Shown here: positions 46,793 to 55,591 of the stretch, piece by piece
Numbering within the stretch: the first letter of the stretch is position 1
How the letters are laid out: every line of letters starts with the position of its first letter
From: an uncultured Pirellulaceae bacterium
GTDB lineage: Bacteria > Planctomycetota > Planctomycetia > Pirellulales > Pirellulaceae
Length of the DNA stretch: 64,000 bases
Direction of reading: 5' to 3'
Assembly (NCBI GenBank): GCA_938083195.1
Contig: CALKCK010000015.1
Span: 124,001 to 188,000 of the forward strand
Made by a program: the position numbers and the translations under genes
Notes under the pieces: model-generated
Databases searched by the model: none
Seen by the model: only the letters and a program-made list of their open reading frames with translations
What the model was told of the DNA's origin: nothing

Positions 46793-47962
46793 TCAGTGAG
46801 GATGAATGGCCGCACCGATAAACAACGAAGTCAAAAACGCAAAAACATAAGCCTGAATAAAGGCCACCAACAACTCGAGAACATTGACCGCAATCGTCGC
46901 AACAATCACCGCAGGCCCGACGCCCCAAATCAACTGGGTGTGCCAAGTTACGCCAATGAAAGCAACAAACACGCCAACCACTAAGTGACCGGCAAACATG
47001 TTCGCAAACAATCGAACCGCCAATACAGCATGCTTGATCAACAAGCCAAAAACCTCAATACCCCAAATCATCGGAATGAGGATTATCTTTAAAACAGGAT
47101 TGATGTCGAGGTGGGGTGCCTGAGCTTTTAAGAAACCGGCAAACCCCATCTTCCTGATGCCAGTCGACATCACGACAAAAAACACAGAAATAGCCAACGC
47201 GGACGTCACCGATATCGAACCCGTCGCCGCCCCCAAACCAGGGACCATCCCCAACAGGTTCAAGGTCAGCACAAAGAAAAATATTGTCCAAATAAACGGC
47301 AAAAACCGCTTCGCATCCGCAGAACCAATCCCCGGGACAGCAACCTCGTCACGGATATAACAAACCATGACGTCAATCACATTCCAAAACCGGCCGACCG
47401 GCCGATTGCCGCTTTTGATCCGCTTCGCATAAGGAATAAAGATCGCCGCTACAATCAGCGCCCCAATCAACTCCAGCACCACAAACTTGGTTGGCTGAAA
47501 AGTGACAGGACCCACAAAATCATTTTTCTGATACGCCCAAACCGTACCGTTCTCGCCCATCATTGGACTTTCGTCCGTGTACGGTGAAATCTGCGGGATG
47601 GACAACTCGCCCTTTGAATACCCTTTGCCCCAAGGCGGAAAAGCTGGCAACTCAAAGTGATCCGAGTCTTGAACGTGGCCAATCAGTTTGTCCGGACTCA
47701 GATAATGCCCCATCGCAAGGCCAATATCGTCATTCCAATCATCAGTCGTTGCCGCATCGCCACCGTGACTGTGGCCTTCGTCGTGGCCATGCTCGTCATC
47801 GTGACCGTCCTCGTCGTGACCGTCCTCGTCGTGACCGTCCTCGTCATGACCATGGCCCTCATCGTGACCAGAGCCATCCTTGTCGTGCTCAAGACCCTCT
47901 TGAGTCGTTTGTTGTTCGTCATCCTGAGGAGCAACGACCGAGCGTAAGCTGTTTTTTTTCAT
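46793..47962 (-). CDS. atpB: ATP synthase F0 subunit a, with His/Asp/Glu-rich N-terminal extension
   Basis: A 389-residue subunit, well over the usual 230-280. Residues about 20-75 are a low-complexity stretch of His, Asp, Glu and Gly built from short HDEDG-like repeats, on the DNA level 15-bp tandem repeats. The membrane part is normal: five or so helices, PVGRFWNVIDVMVCYIRDEV, the LAVRLFANMFAGHL segment with the essential Arg, and the C-terminal LLVAFIQAYVFAFLTSLFIG. Subunit a forms the proton half-channels against the c-ring. The His-rich tail is probably extracytoplasmic or at the membrane surface and resembles metal-binding stretches; its role is unknown. Confidence 0.95.
   Translation of the reverse strand: MKKNSLRSVVAPQDDEQQTTQEGLEHDKDGSGHDEGHGHDEDGHDEDGHDEDGHDDEHGHDEGHSHGGDAATTDDWNDDIGLAMGHYLSPDKLIGHVQDSDHFELPAFPPWGKGYSKGELSIPQISPYTDESPMMGENGTVWAYQKNDFVGPVTFQPTKFVVLELIGALIVAAIFIPYAKRIKSGNRPVGRFWNVIDVMVCYIRDEVAVPGIGSADAKRFLPFIWTIFFFVLTLNLLGMVPGLGAATGSISVTSALAISVFFVVMSTGIRKMGFAGFLKAQAPHLDINPVLKIILIPMIWGIEVFGLLIKHAVLAVRLFANMFAGHLVVGVFVAFIGVTWHTQLIWGVGPAVIVATIAVNVLELLVAFIQAYVFAFLTSLFIGAAIHPH
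47801..47845 (-). repeat. 15-bp coding tandem repeat in atpB
   Basis: Three perfect copies of GTGACCGTCCTCGTC (plus strand; 47801, 47816, 47831), with diverged copies on both sides. They encode the DEDGH repeats of the N-terminal extension of subunit a. Confidence 0.95.
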
Positions 47963-48011
47963 CGAGCAGCAACTGCCTATTAATTTCTATTTTGACTTCC
48001 GCGGAACTAGT

Positions 48012-48428
48012 TTATCCAGAAATCTCATCTTCGCCAGCACCGTCGGAACCAAGTTTCTTCAAAGCAACCTGAACGTCCGCAACCATGCCCACGAAATAAA
48101 AGCAAATTATATAAAAAACCAAACTCAAATCGAGCGGTGGATCCCGCAAATAGATCCCCCAAACCGCAACCAACCCGGGAACACTCACCCTAATGGCCAT
48201 CTGCATCGCCATCCGAGCCAACAATAACTCATGCCCCCTTGGATACTCACTCGCAACATGTGCAGCAAGCGTCGAAACAAGACAAACCGCTAATGCCAAA
48301 AAACCCGTATTAACGTCGGCACCTAAAAACCAACCACCAGAGATCACTACGACCCCCGCCAGCAACTCAACAACCGTCAGGAAAAGCAACCGAACAAACA
48401 TCGACTGTAAGGCCAACTGCTGAAACAT
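48012..48428 (-). CDS. ATP synthase subunit I-like membrane protein
   Basis: A 138-residue protein with four membrane helices and a charged C-terminal tail (GSDGAGEDEISG). Position between atpZ and atpB and topology match AtpI-type proteins, which help assemble the c-ring or carry Mg2+; no strong motif is visible, so the call rests mainly on context. Eight bases separate it from atpZ. Confidence 0.75.
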   Translation of the reverse strand: MFQQLALQSMFVRLLFLTVVELLAGVVVISGGWFLGADVNTGFLALAVCLVSTLAAHVASEYPRGHELLLARMAMQMAIRVSVPGLVAVWGIYLRDPPLDLSLVFYIICFYFVGMVADVQVALKKLGSDGAGEDEISG

Positions 48429-48436
48429 AACGGCCC

Positions 48437-48781
48437 TTAATTTTGTTGAGAATCTTCATCTGAGTCGACTTTCGAGACTTGCCCTACCTCGGCAGGACTC
48501 GATACCAGAAGCATCAGTTGCCTCACAGCAACCCCCATCCCCAGCACCAACCCCAAAAGGGTAAACACCAAAACCGAACCGACCTTCTGATCAATCCAAT
48601 AACCTATCAAACCGGGCACGATCATCATGATACTGATGGACGTTACCTCCGAAGCCTTAGAAAAAGACTTCGCCATGGGAGATCGGTCATCAACCGTATT
48701 AACCACCGTTTTTGACCTGCCACGACTGTAAGATTGCTTTGTTTTTTCCGAGCGAAAACCCTTTTCAGGTAATGTAATCAC
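48437..48781 (-). CDS. atpZ: AtpZ/AtpI-type F0F1-associated protein
   Basis: A 114-residue protein starting at GTG with AGGGTGAG upstream. After a basic N-terminus come two membrane helices: SISIMMIVPGLIGYWIDQKVGS and the second, LVFTLLGLVLGMGVAVRQLM, with the short loop typical of AtpZ (PGLxGxxLDxxxG pattern). It is the first gene of the ATP synthase operon, the usual place for atpZ. Family known to pair with AtpI for Mg2+ or Ca2+ uptake or c-ring assembly. Confidence 0.82.
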   Translation of the reverse strand: MITLPEKGFRSEKTKQSYSRGRSKTVVNTVDDRSPMAKSFSKASEVTSISIMMIVPGLIGYWIDQKVGSVLVFTLLGLVLGMGVAVRQLMLLVSSPAEVGQVSKVDSDEDSQQN

Positions 48782-49346
48782 TGATATCTCACCCTACAAG
48801 CCCGCACTCAGAAAGATTGAGAAAATTTTCACAATGTCGACACAAACCATTACACAACATGCCGTTACAACAAACACCATCGCCCACAAAGTTGCGAAAG
48901 TAATTTACCTCACCATGCAAAGACTTCCTTTAATTTCAGCATTACGGCTGTGGCAAAAACGTAAGCCTTTACGATTAAACCACTTAGGCTAACCTCAAAA
49001 GCAACGAAAACGACCGAAGGACCGCCAAAACGTTTGCTTTTTGGTCATTTTTCAACTAAACTTAACACAGGCAGCGTGGACGTTTCGATGCGAGGGGGGG
49101 CTTTTAGGACTTCAGCGTTAATCGCAGTAGTTCTGCCACTCCCAATGTTAAAAAACGCCCCAACGCTAAGGACCCGTGAACTTTTCAATATGAATCGCTT
49201 TACGCGGGCCGGCGACCGCAAGGGATACGGTCGATTACCAATTTACTTCCTTCTTCGGATCGGACTCCGCAAAGCCGGAATTATGTATTGGGTACCTCCA
49301 ATACACACATTCGACGCCCCCAGGGTCGCGTCGAGGAGTACGAAAC
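48782..49346. other. Divergent intergenic region between the atp operon and the DUF4912 gene
   Basis: About 560 bp. It must hold the atp operon promoter (minus) and that of the DUF4912 gene (plus). A plus-strand frame 49034-49405 runs into the DUF4912 gene in another frame and has no domain or start signal, so it is not called. One strong inverted repeat (49284-49305) is listed separately. Confidence 0.5.
49284..49305 (+). promoter_or_regulatory. Inverted repeat upstream of the DUF4912 gene
   Basis: TGTATTGG (49284-49291) and CCAATACA (49298-49305) form a perfect 8-bp dyad with a 6-bp spacer, ending 41 bp before the start codon. It could be an operator or a leader hairpin. No T-run follows. 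Confidence 0.45.
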
Positions 49347-50480
49347 TTGATTACTGCAGCGAACCTAGAGTCTCAAAAATCCAAAGAACTCGCCCAGATG
49401 GCTAAAGAAAAGGGCGTTTCTGGATGGCATTCGATGCGAAAAGACGAGCTGGTCAAGGCCCTCTTAAAGGTTGCCAAACAAAAGGCGAAAGCCAAGTCCG
49501 GATCCGCTCGAAAAAAGGCGACAACCGCGAAAGTCGCCGCCAAACCTGCACGAGTGACGAAATCTGCCGCTGCCAACAAAAAACCAAAGCAATCTGATTC
49601 TGCGATCGCAAAGAAGATCCGAATCGAACGCGAGCGACAAGAAAACTTAAAAAACCTGTCCTCCGCCATTGGCATGGCCAGACGCAACACCCCGCCCGAA
49701 AAGGATCGCGTGATCCTGATCGTTCGAGATTCATTCTGGCTACAGGCCTATTGGGAAGTCACCCGCGCGACCGTCCAACGAGCCAAGGTGGCAATGACAG
49801 GACTCTGGCACAACGCGAAACCTGTGCTGCGACTGCTAGAAATTACTAGCGATGGCAACACCAACTCTGTTGAGAAGGTAGTCCAAGAGATTGAAATTCA
49901 CAGCGGCGTAAACAACTGGTACGTCAACATTACCGAACCGCACAAGAACTACCGCATCGCAATCGGCTATACCGCACCGGGTGAAAAATTTCACCTGATT
50001 TCAAAAAGCAATCAAGTCTGCCCCCCTCCAGGGAGCTCCCCCGAAGGTGAGCACTGGACGGACATCACTAACGATGTAGAAAAATATTATGCCTTGAGCG
50101 GAGGCCACGATCCCAGAACCGTCTCGGCAGACCTGCAAGAGGTTTTTGAAGAGAAAGCCCTTCAACCAATGCACGCTCCAGCATTCGAAAGACTAGGGTC
50201 AGGCGTTAACGCCAACGGTCAGCGATTCAACTTTCAGGTCGACGCTCACATGATTGTGCACGGTGCGACCGACCCGCGAGCGACCGTAACCGTTGCTGGC
50301 GAACCGATTCGCCTTCAACCCGACGGCTCTTTTGCCCTGCGATTGGAACTTCCCGATCGCAGACAAGTTCTCCCGGTGGTCGCCTCCAGTCGCGATGGCA
50401 CTCACCAGCGAACGACCGTCCTTGCGGTTGAGAGAAACACCAAAGTCATGGAACCGATTACCAACGACGATAAAACTTAA
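49347..50480 (+). CDS. DUF4912 domain protein with N-terminal Rho_N/SAP-like motif
   Basis: A 377-residue protein starting at TTG with GAGGAG 8 bp upstream. Residues 12-42 (KSKELAQMAKEKGVSGWHSM, then RKDELVKALLK) read as a Rho-N/SAP-like nucleic-acid-binding helix-loop-helix, followed by a Lys/Ala-rich linker (45-95). The DUF4912 domain covers about 110-250 (RDSFWLQAYWEVT, WYVNITEPHKNYRIAIGY). A C-terminal Ig-like beta region (about 285-360, GATDPRATVTVAGEPIRL) ends it. DUF4912 often lies near glycogen or alpha-glucan genes in bacteria; none is here. Cytoplasmic, function unknown. A hairpin terminator follows at 50521. Confidence 0.88.
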   Translation: MITAANLESQKSKELAQMAKEKGVSGWHSMRKDELVKALLKVAKQKAKAKSGSARKKATTAKVAAKPARVTKSAAANKKPKQSDSAIAKKIRIERERQENLKNLSSAIGMARRNTPPEKDRVILIVRDSFWLQAYWEVTRATVQRAKVAMTGLWHNAKPVLRLLEITSDGNTNSVEKVVQEIEIHSGVNNWYVNITEPHKNYRIAIGYTAPGEKFHLISKSNQVCPPPGSSPEGEHWTDITNDVEKYYALSGGHDPRTVSADLQEVFEEKALQPMHAPAFERLGSGVNANGQRFNFQVDAHMIVHGATDPRATVTVAGEPIRLQPDGSFALRLELPDRRQVLPVVASSRDGTHQRTTVLAVERNTKVMEPITNDDKT

Positions 50481-50520
50481 CATGTAGGCGCTGCCTCGCC
50501 ACTTGTCATCTAAACACTCT

Positions 50521-50552
50521 GAGCCACTGCCGGGACTTCTCGCCAGTGGCTC
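50521..50552 (+). terminator. Hairpin terminator after the DUF4912 gene
   Basis: GAGCCACTG (50521-50529) and CAGTGGCTC (50544-50552) make a perfect 9-bp stem with a 14-base loop, 40 bp after the stop codon. The tail GTTGTATT is only moderately T-rich. Confidence 0.65.
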
Positions 50553-50677
50553 GTTGTATTAAAAGAGAATCAAAGGTTCATCCAGCAAGCATCTCTAACG
50601 TTTTATCACCACCGACTTAAATTTTGATCCAGTTGCCCCGTAAACAGAGCTTGGCAATCGCAGAAACAAGCAAATTC

Positions 50678-51712
50678 ATGACAATAACGCGAGATAATCG
50701 AGAGAACAGAATCCCGCCTGGCCAACAATTAGTGGCGCCCGGGAAATGGCCCATCATCGGCGAACGTCTCCCCACAGACACCAACAGCCCATGGTCACTT
50801 CAAATCAATGGCGAAGTAGACAACCCAATCTCGTTAAGCCTCGAAGCATTGCGATCCCTCCCACAGACTAAACAAACAATAGACATCCACTGCGTGACTC
50901 GGTGGTCAATGCTGGACATGACTTTTTCGGGCGTACTACTAAAAGACCTACTCACGGAAACGGGCGTAAAGCCAAATGCCAAATTCGTGTCATTCCTCGC
51001 GAGATCAAAACGGAACCACGCCACTTCCTTGACTCTTGAAACAGCAATCAACCTAAACACTTTAATTGCGACGGAGGTCAACGGAGAGCCGATCGACATT
51101 ACTCACGGAGGCCCCATTCGGAATATTGTGGAGACTCGATACTTCTACAAAAGCGTAAAATGGCTTGAGCGAATTGAATTGCTAACCGCAGACCGACTTG
51201 GATTTTGGGAAGCCGAGTCGGGCTACCACAACCGAGCAGATCCTTGGCAAGAACAACGCTACATGGCACCCACGATTGACAGACGCACCTGTTTAAAACT
51301 GATTGAAACGCGAGACTTCTCCAATCGCGAACTCCGCAGTATCGACGCGTCTCAACGCAACCTCGCCGGGCTTAACGCAAACCGTGCCTCACTCAGAGAC
51401 GCTGACTTTTCCGGAACAGATCTCTCAGGTGCTGATTTTTCCAATGCAAATCTTTCAAACGCCCATTTCCACAATGCGAACCTTTCCAACGCCGTCTTGG
51501 TAGATGCCGATCTGGAAGGAGCGGATTTTTCAGGGGCCGACCTGAGGGGAGCCAACTTCACCGGCACCTCATTGATCGGCGCCTCCTTTTTTACACACAA
51601 GCACGGGATTGCGGCCGGCGCTAAAATCGACGAATCGACCCAACTTCCCCCCGCAGCGATCGCCCCCTTATTCCCAGATCAACTTCATTATGTGAACAAT
51701 GCGATTGGATAA
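50678..51712 (+). CDS. Sulfite-oxidase-like molybdopterin protein fused to pentapeptide repeats
   Basis: I choose ATG 50678; the frame extends to TTG 50624. The 344-residue protein begins with a sulfite-oxidase-type molybdopterin-binding domain (about 20-205) of the YuiH kind: the Mo-ligand Cys72 in IHCVTRWS, the ITHGGPIRNIVETRYFYKSV stretch and FWEAESGYHNRADPW. There is no signal peptide, so it is cytoplasmic. From about residue 235 to 315 it continues as pentapeptide repeats (A(D/N)LSN- and ADFSG-type pentads), which build a right-handed beta-helix. Each half is complete; the fusion is unusual. The second half may bind a partner or place the enzyme on a surface. Reaction unknown. Confidence 0.88.
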   Translation: MTITRDNRENRIPPGQQLVAPGKWPIIGERLPTDTNSPWSLQINGEVDNPISLSLEALRSLPQTKQTIDIHCVTRWSMLDMTFSGVLLKDLLTETGVKPNAKFVSFLARSKRNHATSLTLETAINLNTLIATEVNGEPIDITHGGPIRNIVETRYFYKSVKWLERIELLTADRLGFWEAESGYHNRADPWQEQRYMAPTIDRRTCLKLIETRDFSNRELRSIDASQRNLAGLNANRASLRDADFSGTDLSGADFSNANLSNAHFHNANLSNAVLVDADLEGADFSGADLRGANFTGTSLIGASFFTHKHGIAAGAKIDESTQLPPAAIAPLFPDQLHYVNNAIG

Positions 51713-51881
51713 CAGTTCTAAACGTAGGTTTTTGGATCTGCGAAAACGCCCTCGGGTTGCCCGGAACATTCTTTGCCAGTCCAATGCCTAAACATCGTTG
51801 AAAGATCCACGACTTGCTGTTGCAACACAGAGCTCTGGACAATCATCCCGGGGAATTCACCTCAGCTTTCTGGAGAAATCA

Positions 51882-53672
51882 ATGTCGTCAGACACAAGAA
51901 CCGATCAAATGAAAACGCTGTCGCCTAAACGAAACACTTCTAGTGCAACCACGGCAGCGGAACTGACAGCGGAACAGCTGAAACATTTCCATATCGAACC
52001 GGACACCGAATATGGACAGACTCTTTCACGGGTCGTTGAACGCATGTACGAGTCCCAGGGCGATATTTCGCACCTCTGGAAGCTCACCCTAGAATCGATG
52101 AATTCCCTGGATCAGAATGACCGAATTCAACGGTTTAACGCGAAAAAATTCCTTTCCTTCCAACTCGCAAAAATCCTCGATACGCTCCAGCACCCCTTCC
52201 GCAAGAGTTATCAATCCCTCGGCTACAAATCGGAAACCATGGCGGCCAAAGGGCCATATCCAGTTTTCGATAATGTTACAGCTCTTTTCTCCGCAACCCC
52301 CGTAATCACCCGCACGGCAACTTACATCTATGCTTGTGCCGAGTGGATTGAAGATGCCTTTCGTGGCAAGGAACTCATGCTGGAGATTTATTCGCGTCTC
52401 CTAAACCCAACGAGTGTCTGTTTGGCCAATCACATCGTCGATCTTGAAGCCGGAGATTACGCATCGGAGTACATGGCCTGGAACTTCAATAGCGGCATGG
52501 CTGCAATCGATTCAGCCCTGGCCCACCTCCTTGGACGAGATGACATTCTTATCACCAGCCGGAATATTTACGGAGGTGCCCACCAGCTTATCCACGACTG
52601 GTACGCTAAAGATGGCAATCTTGAAATTTCCGTAGAGACATTCGACGGCTACACAGCAGACGAATTTGCCCCGTTCCTCGCCTCCGTCCAAGAAAAGTAC
52701 GCAGATCGTATCGCAGGGGGAAGGAAGATCTACGTCTACCTGGAATCCCCTAGCAACCCCCAAGGTTACGTGCTCGATGTTGCCGGCATTTCAAAAATCG
52801 CTCACCAACAGGAACTGAAAGTCATTCTTGATGCGACCGTTGGCACGCCCTTCCTTTACCGCCCACTAAATCGTAAAGACCCGGACGAACGGCCTGACTT
52901 TGTGATTCACAGCTACACCAAAGATCTGAGCGGATGTGGCGCTGTAATCGCCGGATGCGTAATCGGCAAAAACAACGACATGTTTATCCCCAAAGGCCAA
53001 TCGATGGACGGACGGTCTTGGGACGAAACAATGTTCTGGAATGTCTACTACATTAAAGGCGCCTTCCTCAATGCCGACGCCGCATTTGAAGTGATGCAAG
53101 GTATGAAAACGCTGACTGTCCGGATGCTGAGAAAGTGCATCAACACCCAAATTCTTGCGGACTTCCTGAATTCTCATGCAGATATTCAGGTCAACTGCAA
53201 CGGTGTCCAGAACAACGCTAATTCAAGCCTTAGAGAAGACAATCTCTATCTTGGCCTGCCCGCACCATTGTTCACTTTCGATATGGGCGATATCCCAAGA
53301 GAGGCGTTCCAGAGATTCTTTGACTCCCTGTCGCCGACTTTCGGTCACATGATCAGTCTCGGACAATCTAACACTATCGTGAGCTGCCCGTCGCTGACAA
53401 CGCATTCTGAATTGAACGAAGAGGCGCTCAAAGATTCAGGTTTAACCCCGACCACGGTTCGCTGTGCTGTTGGAGATGAAGACCCAATCGATCTAATCAG
53501 GCATTTTGTCCACGCCGCCCGCGGCACGATCGACCTCGCCCGCCCAGGCTATTCCGATGGGTTCATGAACGAGGCAGACACGCGGCAAATGATTCGAGAC
53601 AGATACACGGCGACTCACTCAGCCCATGTTGAATCACAACTTGAGCGATCCGGTGGTGAGCCTTGGTTTTAA
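51882..53672 (+). CDS. Cys/Met-metabolism-type PLP enzyme with long N-terminal extension
   Basis: Start at ATG 51882, with GGAG 7 bp upstream; the frame extends to 51798. The 596-residue protein is about 180 residues longer than ordinary cystathionine-gamma-synthase-type enzymes (about 400). The extra residues are at the N-terminus, a helical region (DTEYGQTLSRVVERMYESQG). The PLP domain follows: MAWNFNSGMAAIDSALAHLL, YLESPSNPQGYVLDV, VILDATVGTPFLY and the PLP-binding Lys347 in HSYTKDLSGCGAVI. The C-terminus is normal for the fold. It would act in transsulfuration or Met/Cys metabolism, or on another gamma- or beta-substituted amino acid. A structured hairpin follows the stop codon. Confidence 0.88.
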   Translation: MSSDTRTDQMKTLSPKRNTSSATTAAELTAEQLKHFHIEPDTEYGQTLSRVVERMYESQGDISHLWKLTLESMNSLDQNDRIQRFNAKKFLSFQLAKILDTLQHPFRKSYQSLGYKSETMAAKGPYPVFDNVTALFSATPVITRTATYIYACAEWIEDAFRGKELMLEIYSRLLNPTSVCLANHIVDLEAGDYASEYMAWNFNSGMAAIDSALAHLLGRDDILITSRNIYGGAHQLIHDWYAKDGNLEISVETFDGYTADEFAPFLASVQEKYADRIAGGRKIYVYLESPSNPQGYVLDVAGISKIAHQQELKVILDATVGTPFLYRPLNRKDPDERPDFVIHSYTKDLSGCGAVIAGCVIGKNNDMFIPKGQSMDGRSWDETMFWNVYYIKGAFLNADAAFEVMQGMKTLTVRMLRKCINTQILADFLNSHADIQVNCNGVQNNANSSLREDNLYLGLPAPLFTFDMGDIPREAFQRFFDSLSPTFGHMISLGQSNTIVSCPSLTTHSELNEEALKDSGLTPTTVRCAVGDEDPIDLIRHFVHAARGTIDLARPGYSDGFMNEADTRQMIRDRYTATHSAHVESQLERSGGEPWF

Positions 53673-53731
53673 CCACTCCTAATTTCTACCGCCGGTCAGC
53701 CAAAACCGGAAATTCACGAAATTAGAGGTGG
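53673..53731 (+). other. Nested hairpin directly after a stop codon
   Basis: CCACTCCTAATTTC (53673-53686) pairs with GAAATTAGAGGTGG (53718-53731): 14 positions with one G-U and one mismatch. Inside, CCGGT (53692-53696) pairs with ACCGG (53705-53709). It starts right after the TAA of the PLP-enzyme gene. No T-run follows, so it may be a transcript-end stabiliser or an atypical terminator. Confidence 0.6.
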
Positions 53732-53888
53732 CGATTCACCACTAACATTTGTCTAATTTACTTAGTTGATTTGAAACTAAGAGCAATGTTTTAAGTGAAC
53801 CAAACCACACGAATTTACGTACCACTGACGACCTTAGGTCGCGTGAGCAACTAACCTATCCCACTTATTGTTTTGCAAGAGGATCGCT

Positions 53889-54170
53889 ATGTCTCCCAAT
53901 GAGAGCCCGGAAGAACTTACATCCTTAATCCACGTGCCAACCGAAACCGAGGCCGGACCAATTGTCGAAGCTTTAAAAGCGGCTGGCATCTCCGCCACAA
54001 TGACCGGCGGGTTTACCGCTGGCTTCATTGCCGAAGCCCCCGGAGACATCTCGATTCAAATTTTCAAGAGAGACGAAGCAGCAGCTTCCGAAATCCTTAA
54101 GAAATTTAAAGCTGACAACGCAGCAATCGACTGGGACCAAGTAGATGTTGGCGAACCGGAAGACGAGTAA
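53889..54170 (+). CDS. DUF2007-like small protein
   Basis: A 93-residue protein; ATG 53889 is preferred because GAGGA lies 5 bp upstream, though the frame opens at 53868. It has the DUF2007 (putative signal-transducing protein) pattern: IHVPTETEAGPIVEALKAAGI for the first helix and strand, then AEAPGDISIQIFKRDEAAASEILKKF. These small ferredoxin-like-fold proteins occur widely with no known function. It is monocistronic here, convergent with fabF 112 bp away. Confidence 0.82.
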   Translation: MSPNESPEELTSLIHVPTETEAGPIVEALKAAGISATMTGGFTAGFIAEAPGDISIQIFKRDEAAASEILKKFKADNAAIDWDQVDVGEPEDE

Positions 54171-54281
54171 CCCTGAATTAGCCCAAAACCAAAGGGGGGC
54201 AGGGGGGGGTCGTCTGACACCAAAGGGCAAGTCGCTTCGGAAACAATCTTGCGTCGCGATTTTGGAGCAAACGCCAAAAAA

Positions 54282-55526
54282 TTATTCGCTAAATTTCTTG
54301 ACAATGATCGAAGCATTGTGGCCGCCGAACCCAAAGCTATTACTCATTGCATAAGTAATTTCACGGTCCTTAGGAACGTTTGGCGTGTAATCAAGATCGC
54401 AATCCGGGTCCGGATTAGTCAGGTTAATGGTCGGGGGAACGATCCCTTCGAGGATCGCCTTGATTGAGACAATCAACTCAATTCCGCCACTAGCCCCAAG
54501 GGAATGCCCCAACTGACTCTTAGTACTGCTGATACTCAAGTTGTAAGCATGCTCTCCGAAAATTGTCTTTACAGCGCGAGTCTCTGCCTTGTCTCCCAGC
54601 GGAGTACTGGTTCCATGAGCATTGATGTAGTCAATCTCCCCTGGCTCCAATTTAGCATCTTGCAACGCCATCTTCATGGCCATCGCAGCCCCCGTGCCCG
54701 TATCGTCAGGAGAGGTAATATGGCCAGCGTCACACGATGTTCCGAAACCTGCAACCTCTGCGAGAATGTTAGCACCACGTGCCTTCGCATGCTCCAACTC
54801 TTCAAAAATGAGCACTCCAGCACCTTCGGAAAACACAAACCCATCTCGACCGGCATCGAACGGCCGACTCACCGTCGCTGGGTCTTCCTTTGAATAAGAC
54901 AAAGCTTTCATATTGGCGAACGCCGACATTGCTAGACGGCTCAAGGCTGCCTCCGTGCCCCCCGTAACGGCGAGGTCACAAACATTAGACCTGACCAACT
55001 CCCAAGCATTTCCCATCGCATTGGTGGCACTAGCGCAAGCCGTAGCTACGCTGTAATTTGGGCCCCGCAAGCCGTGGCGAATTGCAATGTTTCCACCACC
55101 AGCGTTGAGCATCAACTTTGGAATGGTCATCGGAGAAACACGGCTTGGCCCCTTCTGAACCAAGCGAGTCATCTGTTCCGAAATCGTGGTCATTCCACCG
55201 ATTCCAGAACCAAGGATACAGCCATAGCGAGCTGCATTTTCACTACCAACAGGATCAAACCCGGAATTTTCAAAGGCGCTGGCAGCAGCAACCATCGCAA
55301 ACTGGGAGTACCGATCGATCTTATTGGCCTCTTTTTGGCCAATAATTTCGTTCGCGTTCCAATCGTAGACGTCGCCACCAATTTGCACCTTGATGTCGTC
55401 AACTTCGAACAGTTTGATGCGATGGATTCCACTCTCACCGTTCAAAATCCTGGTCCAACAATCGTCTACATCACAACTGAGTGAATTGACTAATCCCCAT
55501 CCAGTAATGACCACACGTCGTGCCAT
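54282..55526 (-). CDS. fabF: 3-oxoacyl-[acyl-carrier-protein] synthase II
   Basis: Start at ATG 55526 (MARRVVITGWGLVNSLS); the frame extends upstream without support. The 414-residue condensing enzyme has the Cys-His-His triad: VATACASATNAMGN (Cys about 163), INAHGTSTPLGDKAE and STKSQLGHSLGASGG. GFGGHNASIIVKK closes the protein. It elongates acyl-ACP in type II fatty acid synthesis. It is last of the fabD-fabG-acpP-fabF series, but a terminator hairpin and 300 bp separate it from acpP, so it may have its own promoter. Confidence 0.95.
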   Translation of the reverse strand: MARRVVITGWGLVNSLSCDVDDCWTRILNGESGIHRIKLFEVDDIKVQIGGDVYDWNANEIIGQKEANKIDRYSQFAMVAAASAFENSGFDPVGSENAARYGCILGSGIGGMTTISEQMTRLVQKGPSRVSPMTIPKLMLNAGGGNIAIRHGLRGPNYSVATACASATNAMGNAWELVRSNVCDLAVTGGTEAALSRLAMSAFANMKALSYSKEDPATVSRPFDAGRDGFVFSEGAGVLIFEELEHAKARGANILAEVAGFGTSCDAGHITSPDDTGTGAAMAMKMALQDAKLEPGEIDYINAHGTSTPLGDKAETRAVKTIFGEHAYNLSISSTKSQLGHSLGASGGIELIVSIKAILEGIVPPTINLTNPDPDCDLDYTPNVPKDREITYAMSNSFGFGGHNASIIVKKFSE

Positions 55527-55591
55527 GAAACTAACCCCAAATTCCCTGCTGTTATTTTCGTTGTAAAAAATCAACCGTTGAGCTATGAAGC

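Noticed and set aside
47563-48072. Plus-strand frame of 169 codons with Arg/His/Asp repeats
   Set aside because: Antisense image of the His-rich repeat in atpB.
49034-49405. Plus-strand frame of 123 codons before the DUF4912 gene
   Set aside because: It runs into the DUF4912 gene in another frame; no domain or start signal.
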